Below are positions 1 to 8,541 of a stretch of DNA of 64,000 nt, piece by piece; the first letter of the stretch is position 1; every line of letters starts with the position of its first letter. The DNA comes from Kribbella sp. VKM Ac-2568 (lineage in GTDB: Bacteria; Actinomycetota; Actinomycetes; Propionibacteriales; Kribbellaceae). Position numbers and translations under genes: made by a program. The DNA lies in NCBI RefSeq assembly GCF_004345365.1, contig NZ_SLVF01000002.1:682001-746000 (forward strand), written 5' to 3'. The notes beneath the pieces are model-generated. The model was not told the DNA's origin, did not search any database, and was given only the letters and a program-made list of their open reading frames with translations.

Positions 1-90
1 GCGATGCTTGAACCGCCCGGACGATGCGGGTGGCTTTGGTGGCGCACGCCGGGAGGCGTGGGTGGAACGGATGCGGAGGAATCGGGATGA
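1..90 (+). CDS. Possible 3' end of an upstream gene (partial)
   Basis: One frame is open from the first base to a TGA whose last bases overlap the ATG of the response regulator in an ATGA arrangement. This overlap is common when a sensor kinase gene precedes its regulator. The 29 visible residues (rich in Gly and Trp, ending DAEESG) carry no recognisable kinase motif. The call therefore rests only on the open frame and the overlap. It could equally be non-coding leader. Confidence 0.3.
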   Translation, partial: AMLEPPGRCGWLWWRTPGGVGGTDAEESG

Positions 91-740
91 CGATCAAGGT
101 GTTCCTGCTCGACGACCACGAGGTGGTCCGGCTCGGACTGCGCCAACTGCTCGAGAGTGAACCCGACATCGAGGTCATCGGTGATACCGGGACCGCCGCC
201 GGTGCGACCGTGCAGATCCCCGCTCTGCAACCCGACGTGGCAGTCCTGGACGTCAGGCTCCCGGACGGCGACGGCGTCACCGTCTGCCGGGACATCCGGT
301 CTGCCATGGACAACCCGCCGGCCTGCCTGATGCTCACGTCATTCTCCGACGACGAGGCGTTGTTCACCGCGATCATGGCCGGAGCGGCCGGCTACCTGCT
401 CAAGCAGGTCAGCGGAACCGACCTGGTCGGCGCGGTACGACGCCTGGCGACCGGTGAGTCGCTGCTCGATCCGGCGCTGACGATGGCCGTGCTGGAACGA
501 CTGCGGAATCCGGTCGAGGACGAGGACCCGCTCTACAAGTCGCTCACCGAGCAGGAGCGCAGGATTCTCGACCTGATCGCCGAGGGCAAGACCAACCGGC
601 AGATCGCCCAGGTCATGTTCCTGGCCGAGAAAACCGTCAAGAACTACGTGTCGGGACTCCTGCGCAAGCTGAACCTGGAACGGCGCACCGAGGCCGCGGT
701 CTACGCCATCGAGCGGACCAGGACCATTCACCCGCGTTGA
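87..740 (+). CDS. devR: DevR/DosR-like NarL-family response regulator
   Basis: The product is a 217-residue two-component response regulator. The N-terminal receiver domain has the acidic pair D9/D10, the phospho-acceptor D55 (in AVLDVRLPDGDG), T84 and K106. A linker leads to a C-terminal LuxR/NarL helix-turn-helix containing LTEQERRILDLIAEG and FLAEKTVKNYVSGLLRKL. The receiver core and the HTH recognition helix closely resemble mycobacterial DosR/DevR, which controls the hypoxia and NO dormancy regulon. The start was placed at 87 because GGAGGA lies just upstream and the receiver begins there; an earlier in-frame start at 24 adds 21 low-complexity residues. No sensor kinase is visible in the window. 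Repeats resembling DosR boxes precede many downstream genes, so this is the likely regulator of the region. Confidence 0.9.
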   Translation: MTIKVFLLDDHEVVRLGLRQLLESEPDIEVIGDTGTAAGATVQIPALQPDVAVLDVRLPDGDGVTVCRDIRSAMDNPPACLMLTSFSDDEALFTAIMAGAAGYLLKQVSGTDLVGAVRRLATGESLLDPALTMAVLERLRNPVEDEDPLYKSLTEQERRILDLIAEGKTNRQIAQVMFLAEKTVKNYVSGLLRKLNLERRTEAAVYAIERTRTIHPR

Positions 741-783
741 CCCCGGATGCGGCGGAGCTTCTTGGCGATGGCATCCACTGTGA

Positions 784-822
784 GAACGGACCTACGGCCC
801 GGCCGAACGGACCTTCGGCCCT
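784..822 (+). promoter_or_regulatory. Tandem DosR-like boxes upstream of phosphoketolase
   Basis: Two direct copies, GAACGGACCTACGGCCC at 784-800 and GAACGGACCTTCGGCCC at 805-821, are separated by exactly 21 bp, or two helical turns. Each core (GGACCTWCGGCCC) is an imperfect palindrome close to the mycobacterial DosR-box core. The second copy ends about 62 bp before the phosphoketolase ATG, a suitable position for activation. Binding by the nearby regulator is inferred. Confidence 0.7.
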
Positions 823-883
823 GGTAACGCCGCTGTCGTGACCGGCAGGGTTGAACAACACGTGGCGATCCCGAGGAGCGAAT

Positions 884-3271
884 ATGCATCAGATCACCGA
901 CAAGCCGCTGACGGCCGACGAGGTCCTGGATCTCGACGCCTATTGGCGTGCGGCGAACTACTTGTCCGTCGGACAGATCTACCTACTGAGCAACGCACTG
1001 CTGACCGAACCGCTACGGCCGGAGCACATCAAGCCCAGACTGCTGGGCCACTGGGGCACCACCCCCGGCCTCAACATGCTCTACGCGCACCTCAACCGGG
1101 CGATCAAGCAACGCGACCTGAACATGATGTACGTGATCGGGCCCGGGCACGGTGGTCCGGCGATCGCCGCGAACACCTGGCTCGAAGGCAGCTACAGCGA
1201 CACCTACCCCGACGTACCGCGGGACGAGCACGGGATGAACCACCTGTTCCGCCAGTTCTCCTTCCCCGGCGGTATCCCGAGTCACGTGGCTCCCGAGCTG
1301 CCCGGCTCCATCCACGAGGGCGGTGAACTCGGCTACTCCCTCAGCCACGCGTACGGCGCCGTCCTGGACAACCCGGATCTGGTGGTCGCGTGCGTGGTCG
1401 GTGACGGTGAAGCCGAGACCGGTCCGCTGGCGGCGTCCTGGCATTCGAACAAGTTCATCGACCCGCGGACCGACGGCGCCGTGCTGCCGATCCTGCACCT
1501 CAACGGCTACAAGATCGCCAACCCGACGATCCTCGCCCGGATCGGCGACGCCGAGCTCACCAGCCTCCTCGAGGGCTACGGCTACCGGCCGTACCTGGTT
1601 GACGGCTCCGATCCCGAACTCGTCCACCAGGCTCTCGCGGCGACGCTCGACCAGGTGCTCGACGAGATCGCCGAGATCCAGGCCGAGGCCAACGCCGAAC
1701 CGGATGCTCCCCGACCGACCTGGCCGATGATCGTACTGCGCACGCCGAAGGGCTGGACTGGTCCGCGGACGGTCGACGGAGTTCAGGTCGAGGGCACGTG
1801 GCGTGCGCACCAGGTGCCGCTGTCAGGTGTTCGTACCTCCCCAGAACACCTTGCGATGCTGGAGGACTGGCTTCGCGGCTACCGGCCGGAAGAACTCTTC
1901 GACGAAGCCGGTCGGCCGACTCCCCAACTGCTTGACCAGGTTCCCGAAGGTCAGCATCGGATGGGCTCCAACCTGCACGCGAACGGTGGCCTGCTCTCGC
2001 GTGACCTCGAACTACCGAGGCTCACCGAGTACGCAGTCGACGTACCGCATCCCGGCAGCGGCCCGCACGAGCCCACCCGAGTGCTCGGCACCTATCTGCG
2101 CGACGTGATGCGCGCCAACGAGTCCCAGCGGAACTTCCGCGTCTTCGGACCTGACGAGACGGCCTCAAACCGGCTCGACGCGCTGTACGACGTGACGAAC
2201 AAGGCCTGGAACGCGGAGGTGTTGCCTACCGACGAGCACCTCGCGGTGGACGGCCGGGTGATGGAGATCCTCAGCGAACACACCTGCCAGGGCTGGCTCG
2301 AGGGCTACCTGCTCACCGGACGGCACGGCTGGTTCTCCTGCTACGAGGCCTTCGTGCACCTGGTCGACTCGATGGTCAACCAGCACGCCAAATGGCTGAA
2401 GGTGACCCGCAAGCTGTCCTGGCGCCGGCCGATCCCGTCGCTCAACTATCTGCTCACCTCGCACGTGTGGCGACAGGACCACAACGGCTTCTCCCACCAG
2501 GATCCCGGCTTCATCGACCATGTGGTGAACAAGAAGGCAGAGGTGATCCGCGTCTACCTGCCGCCGGACACCAACACCCTGCTCTCGACCGCCGCGCACT
2601 GCCTGGCCAGCCACGACTACATCAACGTCATCGTCGCCGGAAAGAGCCCGCAGGAGGACTGGCTGGACCTGGAGTCCGCCGAGCTGCACTGCGCGCGCGG
2701 GCTCGGTGTCTGGAACTGGGCCAGCAACGACGACGGCGACCCCGACGTCGTGATGGCGTGCGCCGGTGACGTCCCCACGCTCGAGACGCTCGCCGCTGTC
2801 AGCCTGCTCCGGGAACACCTGCCCTCGTTGAAGATCCGGGTCGTGAACGTGGTCGACCTCATGCGGCTGCAACCGGCCGCGGAACACCCGCACGGCCTGC
2901 CTGACGCGGAGTTCGACGCCCTCTTCACCACCGACAAGCCGATCATCTTCGCCTACCACGGCTACCCGTGGCTGATCCACCGCCTGACCTACCGACGCAA
3001 CAACCACGACAACCTGCACGTCCGCGGCTACAAGGAGGAGGGCACGACCACCACGCCCTTCGACATGGTGGTCCGCAACGACCTCGACCGGTTCCACCTC
3101 GCCATCGACGTGATCGACCGGGTGCCCGGGCTGGGGCAGCGCGCAGTACAGGTCCGGCAGTGGCTGACCGACCAGCGAACCAGGCACCACGCCTACATCC
3201 TCGAGCACGGCGACGACCTGCCCGAGATCCGCAACTGGCAGTGGCCGCTCCAGGACGGCGCCGTGTCATGA
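884..3271 (+). CDS. xfp: Phosphoketolase (xylulose-5-P/fructose-6-P type)
   Basis: The product is a 795-residue thiamine-diphosphate enzyme that cleaves xylulose-5-phosphate and/or fructose-6-phosphate with phosphate to give acetyl phosphate and an aldose phosphate. The length matches the family (about 790-820). Family landmarks are [16 protein letters not shown] near residue 60, GPGHGGPA near 90, the ThDP/Mg motif [19 protein letters not shown] near 171-190, and [13 protein letters not shown] in the C-terminal half. The start at 884 has GAGGAG at good spacing. The gene follows tandem DosR-like boxes, and its TGA overlaps the ATG of a universal stress protein, so the two are translationally coupled. 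In this setting the enzyme probably supplies acetyl phosphate and ATP when respiration is limited. C5 versus C6 preference cannot be read from the sequence. Confidence 0.95.
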   Translation: MHQITDKPLTADEVLDLDAYWRAANYLSVGQIYLLSNALLTEPLRPEHIKPRLLGHWGTTPGLNMLYAHLNRAIKQRDLNMMYVIGPGHGGPAIAANTWLEGSYSDTYPDVPRDEHGMNHLFRQFSFPGGIPSHVAPELPGSIHEGGELGYSLSHAYGAVLDNPDLVVACVVGDGEAETGPLAASWHSNKFIDPRTDGAVLPILHLNGYKIANPTILARIGDAELTSLLEGYGYRPYLVDGSDPELVHQALAATLDQVLDEIAEIQAEANAEPDAPRPTWPMIVLRTPKGWTGPRTVDGVQVEGTWRAHQVPLSGVRTSPEHLAMLEDWLRGYRPEELFDEAGRPTPQLLDQVPEGQHRMGSNLHANGGLLSRDLELPRLTEYAVDVPHPGSGPHEPTRVLGTYLRDVMRANESQRNFRVFGPDETASNRLDALYDVTNKAWNAEVLPTDEHLAVDGRVMEILSEHTCQGWLEGYLLTGRHGWFSCYEAFVHLVDSMVNQHAKWLKVTRKLSWRRPIPSLNYLLTSHVWRQDHNGFSHQDPGFIDHVVNKKAEVIRVYLPPDTNTLLSTAAHCLASHDYINVIVAGKSPQEDWLDLESAELHCARGLGVWNWASNDDGDPDVVMACAGDVPTLETLAAVSLLREHLPSLKIRVVNVVDLMRLQPAAEHPHGLPDAEFDALFTTDKPIIFAYHGYPWLIHRLTYRRNNHDNLHVRGYKEEGTTTTPFDMVVRNDLDRFHLAIDVIDRVPGLGQRAVQVRQWLTDQRTRHHAYILEHGDDLPEIRNWQWPLQDGAVS

Positions 3272-4140
3272 CCACCCCGAAGCCCACGATCGTCGTTGGG
3301 TACGACGGCTCCCCCACCAGCGAGACGGCTGCGCACTGGGCGGCCGACGAGGCGGAACGCACGCGCGCGAGGATGCGTCTGGTCCACGTGCTCGCACTGC
3401 CGGTCGTGAGCAGCCCGATGAGGCCCCCGGTCACGCTACAGAACGAACAACTGCGGCTCGCCGCCGAGCAACTGCTCGACCAGACGGGCCGACGGATCCG
3501 TTCAGCACACCCCGGCCTGGACATCGACGTGGCGGTGGAGTTCGGCGGCACCGCGGCGATCTTGTTGCAGGAGGCAACCGAAGCCGCGCTGGTCGTGCTC
3601 GGGTCCCGAGGCCTGGGCGAGTTACGGGATCTGACGGCGGGCTCGGTATCGGCGCACGTGGTCACCCACGCCCACTGCCCGGTCGTCGTCATCCCGCCCC
3701 GGTGGGATTCCGACCATGCCGGCGGGATCGTCGTCGGGGTCGATGGTTCGGAGATCTCCGCAGCAGCCGTCGATTTCGCCTTCGGGCAGGCCCAGGCACG
3801 CAGTACGACGCTCACCGCGGTGCTGGCCTGGCATGACCCGGTCCGCACCGGTCCGGGCGACATGCTTCCATCGGTCTACGACCCGGACGCCTTGGAGCAA
3901 GAGGCGGCCGCCGTGCTGGCGGAATCGGTCGCGGGTCACGCGGAGAGGTACCCCGACGTATCCGTGAAGCAGGAACTCGTCCGCGGCCACGCCGACGACG
4001 TACTGATCGACGCCGGGCGCTCGGCCGAACTGCTGGTCGTCGGTTCCAGGGGCCGGGGCGCCTTCCGCGGGTTGCTCCTGGGCTCAACCAGCCGGTCGCT
4101 GGTGCACCACGCGCCCTGCCCGGTGGCGGTCGTTCGCTGA
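3268..4140 (+). CDS. Tandem-domain universal stress protein
   Basis: The product is a 290-residue protein with two UspA domains, roughly residues 5-145 and 155-290. Both begin with a nucleotide-binding strand (IVVGYDGSP and IVVGVDGS). Both end with the ATP-binding signature G-S-R-G-x-G...G-S ([10 protein letters not shown]...GSVS and [10 protein letters not shown]...GSTS), so both halves probably bind ATP. Its ATG overlaps the phosphoketolase stop (ATGA), which sets the start and indicates co-expression. Two-domain Usps of this kind (for example Rv2623) are DosR-regulon members in mycobacteria. The molecular role is not defined by sequence, but signalling or growth control under hypoxia is the family precedent. 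Confidence 0.9.
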   Translation: MTTPKPTIVVGYDGSPTSETAAHWAADEAERTRARMRLVHVLALPVVSSPMRPPVTLQNEQLRLAAEQLLDQTGRRIRSAHPGLDIDVAVEFGGTAAILLQEATEAALVVLGSRGLGELRDLTAGSVSAHVVTHAHCPVVVIPPRWDSDHAGGIVVGVDGSEISAAAVDFAFGQAQARSTTLTAVLAWHDPVRTGPGDMLPSVYDPDALEQEAAAVLAESVAGHAERYPDVSVKQELVRGHADDVLIDAGRSAELLVVGSRGRGAFRGLLLGSTSRSLVHHAPCPVAVVR

Positions 4141-4163
4141 CTGGCCGAACTGCCGGAGCGATC

Positions 4164-4178
4164 GGGACCTTCGCCTCT
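4164..4178 (+). promoter_or_regulatory. DosR-like box upstream of second Usp gene
   Basis: GGGACCTTCGCCTCT lies 54 bp before the ATG at 4232, in the short gap after the preceding Usp gene. It matches the window-wide GGGACCTTCGGCCC motif at most positions. A paired copy 21 bp upstream is not clear. Confidence 0.6.
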
Positions 4179-4231
4179 GCAGCGCGGGTCGGGCGGCGGT
4201 GGATCGTGAAAGTGACAAGGAGGAGAAGGCG

Positions 4232-5056
4232 ATGACAGAGTCGCGAGTAGTGGCAGGCATCGACGGATCGCCGGCTGCCGAGACCGCGATCAGATGGGCG
4301 GCAGCGGAGGCCGCGTCCCGCGGTACCGGACTACGGCTGGTGCATGCATTCATCTGGCCCGAGTTCCCTGTACCGCTGGGTCCGAGCGACGTGGCGCCCG
4401 GACTACGGGCAGCGGCGGACAAGATCGTCCGGGAGTCGGTCGAGCTCGCACGGAAGGTCGAACCCGGGATCGAGGTCGTCGGAACGCGCGAGGACGGCTT
4501 CCCGTCGCCTGTTCTGATCAGGGCCTCGCAGCACGCGGACGTCGTGGTGATCGGCAGCCGGGGTCTGGGCATCGCCCTGGGAGCGCTGGTCGGCTCGACC
4601 GGTCTGGACCTCGCTGCCAACGCGCACTGCCCGGTCATCGTCGTTCGCCCCGATCAACCGACCTACACCGGCGACCGTGTCCTGATCGGGTACGACGGAT
4701 CGTCGCCGAGCTCGGTCGCCCTCGATTTCGGCCTGGACTACGCGAGCCGGCACGGCCTGCGAGTACGGGTCGTGGCAGCGCAACCCGTCCACAGCGAGCA
4801 GCATCGTGTCACCCGGGAAGACCTGGACGCCGACGTCCGAGGACGACCGGGAGGACTGGATGCCGAGATCATCCGCGTCGACGGACATCCCGCCGAGCAG
4901 TTGCTCCGGCTCTCCGCCGACGCCCGGCTGATCGTGCTCGGCTCGAGAGGCCGGGGTGGATTCGCCGGCATGTTGCTCGGCTCGGTCAGCCAGACGGTTC
5001 TGCACCACGCCGTCTGCCCCGTCGCCGTGATCCCGGCGGCCGCGATCGGAGGATGA
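4232..5056 (+). CDS. Tandem-domain universal stress protein
   Basis: This 274-residue paralogue of the preceding Usp has two UspA domains. Domain 1 (about residues 4-148) starts VVAGIDGSPAAETAIRWAA and ends VIGSRGLGIALGALVGSTG. Domain 2 starts VLIGYDGSSPSSVALDFG and ends VLGSRGRGGFAGMLLGSVSQ. Both retain the ATP-binding glycines and the terminal serine. The start at 4232 has AAGGAGGAGAAGG just upstream. It has its own DosR-like box. The next gene, a membrane protein, overlaps or abuts its stop, suggesting a two-gene unit. Confidence 0.9.
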   Translation: MTESRVVAGIDGSPAAETAIRWAAAEAASRGTGLRLVHAFIWPEFPVPLGPSDVAPGLRAAADKIVRESVELARKVEPGIEVVGTREDGFPSPVLIRASQHADVVVIGSRGLGIALGALVGSTGLDLAANAHCPVIVVRPDQPTYTGDRVLIGYDGSSPSSVALDFGLDYASRHGLRVRVVAAQPVHSEQHRVTREDLDADVRGRPGGLDAEIIRVDGHPAEQLLRLSADARLIVLGSRGRGGFAGMLLGSVSQTVLHHAVCPVAVIPAAAIGG

Positions 5057-5061
5057 TCTCG

Positions 5062-5487
5062 ATGACGACCACCTCAGGCCAGAAGGTGCAACCCGAGTCC
5101 GCCTTGGTCTGGCGGGCCATCCACCTCGGCTTCGTCGCCATGTTCGGCCTCGGCGCCTTCGTGCACATCAGCTTTGCCCTGTGGAACCAGGACAGCTACC
5201 GGCCGTTCGCCGATGGCGCCCTGTTCGAGTGGGTCTACGACGGCTGGCAGAACATCTTCATGGCCGACCCCCGGCTGTGGGCGCTGCTCCTCGGCGCCGG
5301 CGAACTCCTGATCGCCGCGTTGCTGATCTTCGCCCGACGGCTCGGCTATCTCGCCGTGATCGCGTTCCACCTCGCGCTGATGCCGTTCGGCTGGGGCTTC
5401 TGGCTGTGGTGCGTCCCCGCCCTCGCGTTCGCGGTACCGGCCGCCGTCCACACCTTCCGCACCGAACGGAGCGCGCGGCCCGGGTGA
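5062..5487 (+). CDS. Small membrane protein of unknown function
   Basis: A 141-residue protein with about four hydrophobic segments (AIHLGFVAMFGLGAFVHISF, LWALLLGAGELLIAALLIF, YLAVIAFHLALMPFGWGFWL and a short C-terminal one) and a basic tail. An ATG at 5053 overlaps the Usp stop, but the ribosome-binding GGAGG at 5048-5052 suits the in-frame ATG at 5062 better. I recognise no catalytic motif; the layout is loosely DoxX-like. Being coupled to a Usp gene places it in the same stress response. Confidence 0.7.
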   Translation: MTTTSGQKVQPESALVWRAIHLGFVAMFGLGAFVHISFALWNQDSYRPFADGALFEWVYDGWQNIFMADPRLWALLLGAGELLIAALLIFARRLGYLAVIAFHLALMPFGWGFWLWCVPALAFAVPAAVHTFRTERSARPG

Positions 5488-5490
5488 CCC

Positions 5491-5505
5491 GGGTCTTTGG
5501 ACTCT
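5491..5505 (+). promoter_or_regulatory. DosR-like box upstream of CBS-BON gene
   Basis: GGGTCTTTGGACTCT begins 3 bp after the membrane-protein stop and about 68 bp before the CBS-BON start. It keeps the imperfect palindromic layout of the other boxes, with half-site changes. It is one of the weaker matches. Confidence 0.45.
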
Positions 5506-5572
5506 GCCGGGTGGCTGTTGCCGGGCGCATCGTTGGAGCACAAGGACCATCGAGCAGGACGAGGTGAGGAAG

Positions 5573-6169
5573 ATGTTGATCCGGGAGCTGATGACGGCAC
5601 CAGCGGTCACCGTGAACGACGAGACGTCGATCGCGGCGGCACTGCAACTACTGGACGCCGAGAAGATCACCGCAATGCCGGTGGTGGACCGCAAGGGATT
5701 CCTCGTCGGCCTCGTCAGCGAGGCGGACCTCGTCGGCGACGCCGAGCTGATCGAGGACCGGGTGCCGATCGCCGCCGTGCGGACCACCGGCTCGTCACCG
5801 GCCCGGCGGGTCGCCGAGGTGATGACACATCTCGTCGTCAGCGTCGATCCCGAGGACGACCTCGAGGTCGCCATCGACCTGATGCGGACCACCATGATGA
5901 AGAGCCTGCCGGTGGTCCAGCACCGCAAGGTGGTCGGCATGCTCAGCCGCAGCGACATCATCCACCTGCTGGCCGGCCGCGACCAGCGGATCCGGGACGA
6001 CGTCGCCGACCTGCTGCTCGCCGAGAACCAGGACTGGCAGGTCGAGGTCCACGACGGCATCGTGACGGTCACCGGCCCGTCCGACCCGCACGAGCGCAGG
6101 CTCGCCGAAGTCCTGGCCGGCACCGTCCGCGGCGTCGTCGCGATCCGGATCAGCCAGCGAATCAGCTGA
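5573..6169 (+). CDS. CBS-pair protein with C-terminal BON domain
   Basis: The product is a 198-residue soluble protein. CBS domain 1 (MLIRELMTAPAVTVNDETSI..., residues 1-55) and CBS domain 2 (VAEVMTHLVVSVDPEDDLEVAIDLM..., about 75-135) form a likely adenine-nucleotide-binding Bateman module. A C-terminal BON domain (WQVEVHDGIVTVTGPSDPHERRLAEVLAGTVRGV) follows. CBS proteins such as Hrp1/Rv2626c are strongly induced in mycobacterial DosR regulons. ATG 5573 was chosen over the in-frame GTG at 5564 because GAGGTGAGGA sits upstream of it. The 3' end overlaps the convergent alcohol dehydrogenase gene by 8 bp. Confidence 0.85.
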   Translation: MLIRELMTAPAVTVNDETSIAAALQLLDAEKITAMPVVDRKGFLVGLVSEADLVGDAELIEDRVPIAAVRTTGSSPARRVAEVMTHLVVSVDPEDDLEVAIDLMRTTMMKSLPVVQHRKVVGMLSRSDIIHLLAGRDQRIRDDVADLLLAENQDWQVEVHDGIVTVTGPSDPHERRLAEVLAGTVRGVVAIRISQRIS

Positions 6170-7175
6170 CCGCGGCCACCAGAGATCCCGATCCTCGGCT
6201 GTGAGCCAGGTCTGACAACGCCCGATCAATGCGTTCGAACGGTACGACGGTGGTGTGCGCGGCGACGGGCAGCCGCGCCACCAGCCGGAACAGCTCTTCG
6301 CCGTCGAGTCTGGTGTTGGCGGTCACGCTCCGCAGGTCGCGCTCGCGGAACAGGTCCCGATCGTAGTTCAGCACCGGCACGTCGCTGAGATGGATCCCCG
6401 CGACCGCCACCGTGCCGCCAGGCTTCAGCGCCTGCAACGCCAGCGGCACCAGTTCCCCGGCCGGCGCGAACACGATCGCGGAGTCGAGTGGCAGCGGCGG
6501 GACGTCCTGGGCTGCGCCGACGAACGCGACACCGAACTCGCGGGCCAGCCGTTGGTTGGCCTCTCCCCTGGTCAGAACGCAGATCTCCGCGCCTTGGGCG
6601 GCCGCCAGCTGGGCGGTCAGGTGAGCACTCGAGCCGAACCCGTACAGACCCAACCTGCCACCAGGCGGCAGGGCGGCCCGCACCAGTGCTCGATAGCCGA
6701 TGATTCCGGCGCAGAGGAACGGCGCCAGCTCCTCGGGCGGGCGGTCCGCGTCGAGCCGGTAGGCAAAGTCCTGCGGGACGGTCGTGTAAGGGGCGAAGCC
6801 GCCGTCGGCATCCCAGCCGGTGTACGTCGAGCGCGGGCAGAGGTTCTCCGCCCCTCGCCGGCAGAACTCGCACGAACCACAGGTACTCCGCAGCCAGGCG
6901 ATCCCGATCCGGTCGCCGATCTCGAACCTCTCCGCGGCGGAACCACGGGCCACGACGTCGCCGACCACCTGATGGCCCGGTACGACGTCAGGCCCGCGTG
7001 GGACCAGGTCCCCTTCGCACAGGTGCAGGTCCGTCCGGCAGATCCCGCAAGCCAGCACCCGGACCAGCACCTCCCCCGGCCCGGCCGCCGGCACCGCCCG
7101 CTCGATCAGGCGCAGCGGTCCCTCGTCGATCGGACCAGGTCGGCCAACGGCCCACACCTCCATCTGTTCGCTCAC
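6162..7175 (-). CDS. Zinc-dependent alcohol dehydrogenase
   Basis: A 337-residue medium-chain dehydrogenase/reductase. Catalytic zinc ligands are seen in CGICRTDLH and PGHQVVG. The structural-zinc lobe keeps all four cysteines in CGSCEFCRRGAENLC. The Rossmann region (LGLYGFGSSAHLTAQLA) follows near residue 170. It resembles the AdhP/AdhA group of NAD(P)-dependent alcohol dehydrogenases and probably interconverts aldehydes and alcohols, regenerating NAD+ under low oxygen. A second in-frame ATG lies 12 bp inside the gene (7163). Upstream is a paired DosR-like site shared with the divergent membrane protein. Confidence 0.88.
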   Translation of the reverse strand: MSEQMEVWAVGRPGPIDEGPLRLIERAVPAAGPGEVLVRVLACGICRTDLHLCEGDLVPRGPDVVPGHQVVGDVVARGSAAERFEIGDRIGIAWLRSTCGSCEFCRRGAENLCPRSTYTGWDADGGFAPYTTVPQDFAYRLDADRPPEELAPFLCAGIIGYRALVRAALPPGGRLGLYGFGSSAHLTAQLAAAQGAEICVLTRGEANQRLAREFGVAFVGAAQDVPPLPLDSAIVFAPAGELVPLALQALKPGGTVAVAGIHLSDVPVLNYDRDLFRERDLRSVTANTRLDGEELFRLVARLPVAAHTTVVPFERIDRALSDLAHSRGSGSLVAAVS

Positions 7176-7219
7176 CTGTCGACCATCTCAGAACAGCCGC
7201 GTGGACGGCAGAGGCCGGT

Positions 7220-7255
7220 GGGCCTTTCGGCGGCCGATCCGGGACCCGGGCCCCT
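7220..7255. promoter_or_regulatory. Paired DosR-like boxes between divergent genes
   Basis: GGGCCTTTCGGCGG at 7220-7233 and GGGACCCGGGCCCC at 7241-7254 have centres 21 bp apart, the same phasing as at the phosphoketolase promoter. They lie 45-80 bp upstream of the alcohol dehydrogenase start on one side and about 70-90 bp upstream of the 7326/7345 starts on the other. They could serve both directions. Confidence 0.6.
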
Positions 7256-7325
7256 GCCGGAGACCGCTCAGACCGAGCAGCCTTGAACTGGACCGGTTCG
7301 CCGGATCGCCGTGAAAGGAGCCGTG

Positions 7326-7373
7326 ATGATCGTATGGGGCACCAATGGCTCGCCGGTCACCACGGGCGGCTGA
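7326..7373 (+). pseudogene. 15-codon Usp-like leader or remnant
   Basis: AAAGGAG sits at ideal spacing before an ATG that encodes 15 residues (MIVWGTNGSPVTTGG) and then stops. IVWGTNGSP closely resembles the first strand and glycine/Asp-Gly-Ser turn of UspA domains. It overlaps, in another frame, the start of the membrane protein at 7345, whose own ribosome site is poor. It may be a relic of a Usp gene whose ribosome site survives, or a leader that couples translation of the next gene. Confidence 0.4.
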
Positions 7374-8430
7374 GCGGGCGGCCCTACCTCCTCCGCGCCC
7401 AGCACGGCCGGCGCGCAGAGGCCCGACCGCTCTTGCCTATCTGCGGAGCGCGGCGGGACTACTGGTGCTGATCGCGGTGGTGGACTACTTCGTCCTTCCG
7501 ACGCTCGCGGGCGCGCGACAGTCGCTGCACCTGCTCGGTGAGGTCAGGCCCTCGTGGGTTGCCCTGGGCATCCTTCTGGAGGCGGCGAGTCTGGTCTGCT
7601 ACTCGCTGTTCACCCGCAGCGTCCTGCGCAGCAGCCCGCTGCGCTTCGGCTGGATCCTCCGCTCGGACCTGACCGGCTTCGGTGTGAGCCATGTCGTACC
7701 GGGCGGAGGCGCCACCGCGACGGCGCTGCGGTTCCGGCTGCTGGTCTCAGGCGGGGCAAGCGTCGACGACGTGACCGCCGCGATCGCCGCCGAGGGTGTC
7801 GGCGCCTCGCTGTCACTCGCAGTCTTGCTCTGGGTGACCCTGATCCCGGCGGTGTTGCTCTTCGGGCCGACCGCCCTCTACCTGATCGTCCTGCTGGTCG
7901 GTGCCCTGATAGCACTCTGTGCGGTGGTCGCGATCCGGGAACGGTCCCGACTGGCCCGACCGGCCAAGCGCCTCCTGCGATTCGTGCTGCACCGGCTGCC
8001 CCGCAGGCTTCAACCCCATGTGCAGGCGACCGCCGACCAATTGAGGGACCTGCTGACAGACCGGGACGTGCGATCAGCGTTCGCCCTCTGGCCGACAGCC
8101 AGCTGGCTACTCGACGCGGCCGCTCTGTGGGTCTTCCTGGCCGCCTACGGACACGTGATGGATCCGATCGCCCTCTTGCTCGCCTACTGCATCGCCAGCC
8201 TGCTGGCCGTCCTGCCGATCACTCCGGGCGGGCTCGGCATCATCGAAGGCGTCCTGATCCCGTGGCTGCTCGGCTTCGGAGTCCCGGCCGGTGTCGCCGT
8301 ACTGGGCGTCGTGTCCTGGCGGCTGATCCAGTTCTGGGCGCCGATCCCCGTCGCCGGTCTCTGTTACCTGTCGCTACGAACCCCGGGCTGGCGGAACAGA
8401 GTCCCCGGCCGGACCCAGCCTCCCAGGTGA
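7345..8430 (+). CDS. Flippase-like (LPG synthase TM) membrane protein
   Basis: A 361-residue integral membrane protein of the lysylphosphatidylglycerol-synthase transmembrane / UPF0104 superfamily. It has about eight hydrophobic helices and the family features SHVVPGGGATATALRFRLL near residue 115 and LLAYCIASLLAVLPITPGGLGIIEG near 270-300. No C-terminal aminoacyl-transfer domain is present, so a lipid-handling or flippase-like role is more likely than LPG synthesis. An Arg/Pro/Ala-rich N-terminal stretch of about 30 residues precedes the first helix, so the true start could lie downstream. A paralogue is at 26478-27383. The gene lies just after paired DosR-like boxes. Confidence 0.78.
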   Translation: MARRSPRAAERAALPPPRPARPARRGPTALAYLRSAAGLLVLIAVVDYFVLPTLAGARQSLHLLGEVRPSWVALGILLEAASLVCYSLFTRSVLRSSPLRFGWILRSDLTGFGVSHVVPGGGATATALRFRLLVSGGASVDDVTAAIAAEGVGASLSLAVLLWVTLIPAVLLFGPTALYLIVLLVGALIALCAVVAIRERSRLARPAKRLLRFVLHRLPRRLQPHVQATADQLRDLLTDRDVRSAFALWPTASWLLDAAALWVFLAAYGHVMDPIALLLAYCIASLLAVLPITPGGLGIIEGVLIPWLLGFGVPAGVAVLGVVSWRLIQFWAPIPVAGLCYLSLRTPGWRNRVPGRTQPPR

Positions 8431-8541
8431 CCAACTTCGGGCGCGGACCGTCACGGCGACCGCTTCAGCGATCACCGCGAGCCAGACCGTCAACCCGAGC
8501 AGGATCCAGCCGAGGTTCGGATCGAGCGCATGGTGCATCAT
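8374..8541 (-). CDS. Small single-span membrane protein
   Basis: A 55-residue protein (MMHHALDPNLGWILLGL...) with one clear membrane helix, residues about 10-31, and a basic Pro/Arg tail. Its ATG overlaps the flavodoxin stop (ATGA) and AAGGATGAGG precedes it, so it looks translationally coupled as the last gene of the large minus-strand operon. It overlaps the 3' end of the convergent flippase-like gene by 57 bp. No family is recognised. Confidence 0.55.
   Translation of the reverse strand: MMHHALDPNLGWILLGLTVWLAVIAEAVAVTVRARSWSPGRLGPAGDSVPPARGS

Noticed and set aside
7321..7345. Frameshift joining the Usp-like leader to the flippase-like protein
   Set aside because: The leader encodes a Usp-type strand unrelated to the membrane family, so a single fused gene is unlikely.
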